Source: Bacteroidales bacterium
GTDB lineage: Bacteria; Bacteroidota; Bacteroidia; Bacteroidales; UBA932
NCBI GenBank assembly: GCA_020026355.1
Contig: JAHHQP010000048.1
Location: 1 to 9,370, forward strand
Direction: 5' to 3'
DNA length: 9,370 bases
The position numbers and the translations under genes are program-made. This document shows positions 6,200 through 9,370 of the stretch, one piece after another (position 1 is the first letter of the stretch; the number at the start of each line of letters is the position of its first letter). Under the pieces are notes generated by a model. That model was not told the origin of the DNA. It searched no databases and saw only the letters and a program-made list of their open reading frames with translations.

Positions 6200-6982
6200 T
6201 TATTTCTTCTTCGGTCTGATTTTCAGCTTGTAGCCGATGCCGATCACATGGCTGTCCCTTTTCCCGGCTTTCATGAAGTCTTCGAAAAGGTAGTAGAGCT
6301 TGATGCTGTGCATTTTCGTGATCGGGTAGGAGAGTCCGGTGGAGTACCGTACTTTGTCGATGGCGAAACCGGCGCTGAGGCTGTTGTACAGTTCGCAGGA
6401 CAGGAAGGGTTCCAATCTGATGTTCGGAATCTCATAATCCAGCTGCAGTCGTGAACGGAGCTGGTGTTTCTGTTTTGCCTTGATGAGTTCCAGGTTCTCT
6501 TCGCCGGTGACCGGATCGATCAGCTGCTCTCCGGTATCCTTATCCAGCTTGCTGACTTCCTTGGATTTGCTGAAGGTGTACTGGTAACGTTCCCGGAGGG
6601 AAATCTTCAGTCCGAAATCCCAGGCATACGAACCGGTGAGGGCTACGTTGAAACGGTGGCGCGGCAGCCAGTAGGCTGGAATCAGGTGTCCTTTCTTCGT
6701 GATTTCATCTTCAGATCGGTCATAGAGAAAGTTGTAGCCGATGGTGGTCTTCAGATATTTGATCGGCTTGTATTCCAGACCGAAGGCGCCACCCCAGCGG
6801 GCGGAACCGTCCAGGCGGTTCTGAGTGCGGTATTCCGCTTCCACGTAACCGGAAAAATTTTTGTAGAATTTGATGTCGGTCTGGGCTGAGGCCCAGATGG
6901 ACTGGGCTTGGGTGGACTGGTTGCTGCAGGTCAGGGCGACGAGGACCGCCAAGGTGGCGATCAGGACTTCAGTATGTTTCAT
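6200..6982 (-). CDS. DUF2490 family outer-membrane beta-barrel protein
   Basis: A 260-residue exported protein. The signal peptide has a short polar N terminus, a hydrophobic core (about 6-19) and a likely cut after TQA (residues 24-26). C19 does not sit in a proper lipobox. The mature part has alternating amphipathic strands rich in Tyr, Arg and Trp (FSGYVEAEYRTQN, FGLEYKPIKYLKTTIGYNF, FGLKISLRERYQY, HVIGIGYKLKI). This is the pattern of a DUF2490 outer-membrane barrel, ending in a basic RPKKK tail. It is 91 bases downstream of the DUF4956 gene with no promoter motif in the gap, so it is probably co-transcribed. Function is unknown. A porin-like or structural role is a guess from fold and place. 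Confidence 0.8.
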   Translation of the reverse strand: MKHTEVLIATLAVLVALTCSNQSTQAQSIWASAQTDIKFYKNFSGYVEAEYRTQNRLDGSARWGGAFGLEYKPIKYLKTTIGYNFLYDRSEDEITKKGHLIPAYWLPRHRFNVALTGSYAWDFGLKISLRERYQYTFSKSKEVSKLDKDTGEQLIDPVTGEENLELIKAKQKHQLRSRLQLDYEIPNIRLEPFLSCELYNSLSAGFAIDKVRYSTGLSYPITKMHSIKLYYLFEDFMKAGKRDSHVIGIGYKLKIRPKKK

Positions 6983-7073
6983 GTTATGTTCGGTTTTCTT
7001 GCTTCGGGGCTTTGCGGCCGGTTCATTTTACGACCGTCATTTCATTGAGGTCGGTTTCTCTTCGGCCAGTCCA

Positions 7074-7727
7074 TCATTTCGGCATTTTCATCAGGTGGTC
7101 TGCCGAGTTGTACGGATTTCCGCCATTGTCATAGTGAATTTTCAGCATGACGGAATCTTTCAGGAAGTCTACGGCACCGGTCTCTATGCGGACGATGCGG
7201 AGGCCCAGTCGTTTCTCCAGGTCTGCTTTCAGTTCTTCCTGCCGTTCCGGGACGATGAGTTCGATGCGGTCGTAGCGGACATATTTCGTGGAAATGTGTT
7301 TTCTGTGGACGATGTACTCGCTGCACCAGATGATCAGGATGAAGATGAGGTTCGTCAGCAGCAGTTCGACCAGCGGGAAGGAAGTACCTAAGGCGTTGAT
7401 GACCGAAATCGTGATGATGCTGAAAAGGTAGGTCATTTCCCTTGCTCCCATGGTCTCGGTCCGGTAGCGGATGATGCCGAAGACAGCGAAGAGGCCGAGG
7501 ACAAGTCCGGTCTTGATCTTCATCCCGCCAAGAAGATAGGTCAGGAAGAAGATGCTCAGGCTGATCAATGTGAAAGTGAAGTAATATTCCGTTCGTTTGC
7601 CATGCTGGTAGTAGAGCCGGTGTACGATAATGCCGACGACGAGCAGATTCAGCAGAAATCTGGCTCCGAGTTCGATGAGGCTGTCGCTGTCGAAGACAGG
7701 GAGGCCTAAAAATGTTAGTTCGTTCAT
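7074..7727 (-). CDS. DUF4956 integral membrane protein, partner of the VTC-domain protein
   Basis: A 217-residue inner-membrane protein. Hydrophobic stretches lie at about 21-37, 47-66, 72-87, 98-113 and 116-136. The family signature FGIIRYRTETMGAREMTYLF is at 83-102. The last 75 residues form a soluble beta-alpha-beta type domain (IELIVPERQEELKADLEKRLG and following). Its ATG overlaps the stop of the VTC-domain gene by 4 bases (ATGA), which points to translational coupling. DUF4956 genes are often found beside VTC-domain genes in bacteria. A role in anchoring the catalytic domain, or in moving its product across the membrane, is inference. Confidence 0.87.
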   Translation of the reverse strand: MNELTFLGLPVFDSDSLIELGARFLLNLLVVGIIVHRLYYQHGKRTEYYFTFTLISLSIFFLTYLLGGMKIKTGLVLGLFAVFGIIRYRTETMGAREMTYLFSIITISVINALGTSFPLVELLLTNLIFILIIWCSEYIVHRKHISTKYVRYDRIELIVPERQEELKADLEKRLGLRIVRIETGAVDFLKDSVMLKIHYDNGGNPYNSADHLMKMPK

Positions 7728-8428
7728 GATTTAAGTATTTCCGTGCATTTTCTCACCGTCCTGATTCGTTCCTTGAACAGGTTCTGCTTCAAGTCCGGGT
7801 CGGTCAATGCCATTCCTATGCAATATTTGCTGAATTTCGCCGGTCGGATGCGGAGGCTGCATAGCAGTTCCGGCATGATCGATGGCTTATGGTTATCCCG
7901 TTTCAGCTCGATGATGACCAGGTCCGGGAAGCTGACGCTCCGTCCGGTCCGTGGATTGGTGGCCTGCAGTTCCAGGTCAATGGTCAATCTTTCTGTCAAT
8001 TCCCGGTTCACGAGCGTGATGCGCCGGAAATGATTTTCCAGGGTAGGAACCAGAGCTTGGAAAGTATAAGGGCTGTTACTTTCCAGGAATTGATCCGCTT
8101 CCTTCGTCGGTACATTCTCACTCCATGAGCGGCGGACTTTTGTTGTTCTCCCGTGGTTGTCCTTGTGCTTCACTTCCAGGAAGGAGATTCCGCTCTGTTC
8201 ATAAGTCCGGATCCGGATCTTGTAGCGATCTTTCTTCCCGCAGTGATGCTTCCGGTACATTTCAGCCTCCGGTGTGTCCAGATAGCAGGTCTTGTAAGGC
8301 ATGAGCAGCTTTCCGTCATTTTCTTGTACCAGGTAATCTTCGGCGGCGGCTTCCAGCAGTTCATCCAGTTTCTGCCGGTTGCAGATGAATTTCGTGTCGA
8401 TGCGGTTCATCAGCCGCACCGGCTTCAT
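7724..8428 (-). CDS. VTC-domain (polyphosphate polymerase-like) protein
   Basis: A 234-residue cytosolic protein with a triphosphate-tunnel fold signature: LMNRIDTKF (6-14), YLDTPEAEMYRKHH (49-62), KIRIRTY (70-76), the ExKxK strand LEVKHK (E85, K87, K89), KVRRS (97-101), DLELQ (151-155), ELKRD (174-178) and AKFSKYC (197-203). The yeast VTC4 domain of this type makes polyphosphate from ATP; whether this bacterial protein does so is inference. The ATG at 8428 is the first usable in-frame start. However, the open frame continues upstream to about 8503 and encodes FDKYKTISLLEM just before the ATG, which looks like the usual N terminus of the family, so this start may be too short. It overlaps the DUF4956 gene by 4 bases. 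Confidence 0.86.
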   Translation of the reverse strand: MKPVRLMNRIDTKFICNRQKLDELLEAAAEDYLVQENDGKLLMPYKTCYLDTPEAEMYRKHHCGKKDRYKIRIRTYEQSGISFLEVKHKDNHGRTTKVRRSWSENVPTKEADQFLESNSPYTFQALVPTLENHFRRITLVNRELTERLTIDLELQATNPRTGRSVSFPDLVIIELKRDNHKPSIMPELLCSLRIRPAKFSKYCIGMALTDPDLKQNLFKERIRTVRKCTEILKS

Positions 8429-8489
8429 CTCCAGAAGAGAAATCGTCTTGTATTTGTCGAATTGTCCGATAGGGTATACAACTTTTCCC

Positions 8490-8521
8490 CAAAGGTATTC
8501 ATTTTAAATTATAATCGGAAA
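8490..8521 (-). promoter_or_regulatory. Candidate promoter of the VTC/DUF4956/DUF2490/LOG operon
   Basis: On the minus strand TACCTTTG (8497-8490) matches the -7 consensus exactly, with TTTC (8521-8518) 20 bases upstream as an imperfect -33. The start would lie near 8484, so the ATG at 8502 would not be in the message. It is back-to-back with the plus-strand promoter at 8526-8556. Confidence 0.5.
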
Positions 8522-8525
8522 AATG

Positions 8526-8556
8526 TTTGCTCTGCACTGATTTTTTCTTTAATTTG
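8526..8556 (+). promoter_or_regulatory. Bacteroidota-type promoter of the small membrane protein / CDF unit
   Basis: TTTG (8526-8529), a 19-base spacer, then TTAATTTG (8549-8556), one mismatch from TAnnTTTG. Transcription would start near 8562, giving a leader of about 20 bases before the ATG at 8583. Confidence 0.65.
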
Positions 8557-8582
8557 TACGAGTAACAGCTAAAAAAATCATT

Positions 8583-8765
8583 ATGTCACATCAGGAACGG
8601 CAGAAATATCTTCATAAAAAGGAGAAATTCAAGAAAATTTTTTCCGTCATTTTCGTGATCTTCGTGATCGCTGTATCCATCTTCCTGTTATGGAAGCTGA
8701 TTCAGTTTGTCGGAGGAATGGTGCCTCGGGTGGGAGAAGAAGCAGTCGGTTTGATCAAAGGTTGA
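8583..8765 (+). CDS. Small single-span membrane protein, function unknown
   Basis: A 60-residue protein that I do not recognise. Residues 1-18 are hydrophilic and Lys-rich (KKEKFKK at 12-18), residues 19-44 form one strongly hydrophobic segment, and a short tail (MVPRVGEEAVGLIKG) follows. The positive N terminus suggests it faces the cytoplasm. A Bacteroidota-type promoter lies just upstream, and the CDF transporter gene begins about 20-30 bases after the stop in the same frame. This context and the start position support a real gene. It could be an accessory to the transporter, but nothing in the sequence shows that. Confidence 0.65.
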   Translation: MSHQERQKYLHKKEKFKKIFSVIFVIFVIAVSIFLLWKLIQFVGGMVPRVGEEAVGLIKG

Positions 8766-8792
8766 TCCATAGGAGCTGCAATCGTGGAAAGG

Positions 8793-9370
8793 ATGGGAAA
8801 CGGAGGTATCCGTCGGAGAATCATTGTTGCCTGCATTGTCATCAATGCAGTCTTTGTGGCCGCTGAGTTCATCATCGGCCATTTCAGCAATTCCGTAGGT
8901 CTGGTTTCTGATGCCGGCCATAATGTCGGGGACATTTTCTCGATGTGTCTGGCGCTTGTCGCGGTGACGCTGGAGCGTTCGGACCGTCGTGGCGCGGAGC
9001 GCAAGGCCTTGTCCATCACGATGCTCAATGCCATCTTCCTGTTGGTGATCGTCTGCTGGATCATGGTCAAGGGAGTCTGGAATCTCATCTGTCCAGGTCC
9101 CGTCAGGACCGACATCATGATCGTCACGGCTGCGGTCGGTATTCTGGTGAATGCCCTTTCTGCCTGGCTGCTGATCAAGGGTAATGCCGATAATCTCAAT
9201 CTCAAGGTGGCTTTCCTGCATGCCGCGGCCGATGCCTTGATTTCGGTCGGAGTCGTCATTTCCGGCCTCATCATTGCTTTCACCGGCTGGTATTGCATCG
9301 ACAGCATATTCAGTATCGTCATCGCGGTCTTCATCGCTTTCCCGGCCGTGTCGATCCTGAGAAGAACGAG
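8793..9370 (+). CDS. Cation diffusion facilitator (CDF) transporter, cut at the window end
   Basis: The first 192 residues of a CDF-family inner-membrane efflux protein, which exchanges Zn2+ or similar ions for protons. Predicted membrane segments lie at about 9-28, 33-60, 75-94, 107-128, 141-163 and 168-187. The transport site appears intact: SDAGHNVGD in segment 2 (H43, D47) and FLHAAADALISVG in segment 5 (H143, D147). The HxxxD/HxxxD pair is typical of zinc members. The loop between segments 4 and 5 is short (KGNADNLN) without a His-rich stretch. The C-terminal cytosolic domain is outside the window. An in-frame GTG at 8784 has AGGAG 8 bases upstream (8771-8775) and may be the true start; the ATG at 8793 is the conservative choice. 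It is probably co-transcribed with the 60-residue gene. Confidence 0.9.
   Translation, partial: MGNGGIRRRIIVACIVINAVFVAAEFIIGHFSNSVGLVSDAGHNVGDIFSMCLALVAVTLERSDRRGAERKALSITMLNAIFLLVIVCWIMVKGVWNLICPGPVRTDIMIVTAAVGILVNALSAWLLIKGNADNLNLKVAFLHAAADALISVGVVISGLIIAFTGWYCIDSIFSIVIAVFIAFPAVSILRRT

Noticed and set aside
8688..9334. Two overlapping minus-strand frames opposite the CDF gene
   Set aside because: The plus strand encodes a CDF transporter with both HxxxD sites, so the opposite frames are shadows.
1..9370. CRISPR arrays, insertion sequences, integrase or phage genes
   Set aside because: No spaced direct repeats, transposase or integrase motifs, or terminal inverted repeats were seen. tRNA 3' ends here are not duplicated as attachment sites.

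Overview
This window most likely comes from a member of the Bacteroidota (Bacteroidales-like). The first bases match the 3' end of a Bacteroidota 16S rRNA. The upstream regions carry the Bacteroidota promoter pattern (TTTG near -33, TAnnTTTG near -7). Most genes lack a clear Shine-Dalgarno sequence, although the anti-SD CCTCC is intact in the 16S tail. Several proteins (a DUF2490 barrel and a VTC-domain/DUF4956 pair) are of kinds common in that phylum. Genus-level placement is not possible from this sequence alone.

Layout. Positions 1-266 hold the 16S 3' end, tRNA-Ile(GAT) and tRNA-Ala(TGC), closed by a strong intrinsic terminator where a 23S gene would normally follow. After a gene-free stretch come three minus-strand tRNA genes: Leu(CAA), then a Gln(CTG)-Met(CAT) pair with its own promoter and terminator. 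Positions 1005-5639 form a tightly packed plus-strand operon of aroB, a fused aroD-aroA, aroC and a small YbaN/DUF454 membrane protein. Positions 8428-5643 form a minus-strand operon in the order VTC-domain protein, DUF4956 membrane protein, DUF2490 outer-membrane protein, LOG-family phosphoribohydrolase. It converges on the aro operon with only 3 bases between the last two genes. From 8583 a divergent plus-strand unit encodes a 60-residue single-span membrane protein and the start of a cation diffusion facilitator transporter that is cut by the window end.

How the genes work together. AroB makes 3-dehydroquinate, the AroD half of the fusion dehydrates it, the AroA half makes EPSP, and AroC makes chorismate. 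DAHP synthase, shikimate dehydrogenase and shikimate kinase are not here and must be encoded elsewhere. In the minus-strand operon the VTC and DUF4956 genes overlap by 4 bases and probably act together at the inner membrane, perhaps in polyphosphate or related phosphate-polymer chemistry (inference).

The points most worth a second look are the apparent 16S-tRNA unit without a 23S gene, the AroD-AroA fusion, the VTC/DUF4956/DUF2490/LOG operon, and VTC-like coding sequence that continues upstream of the first usable start codon.
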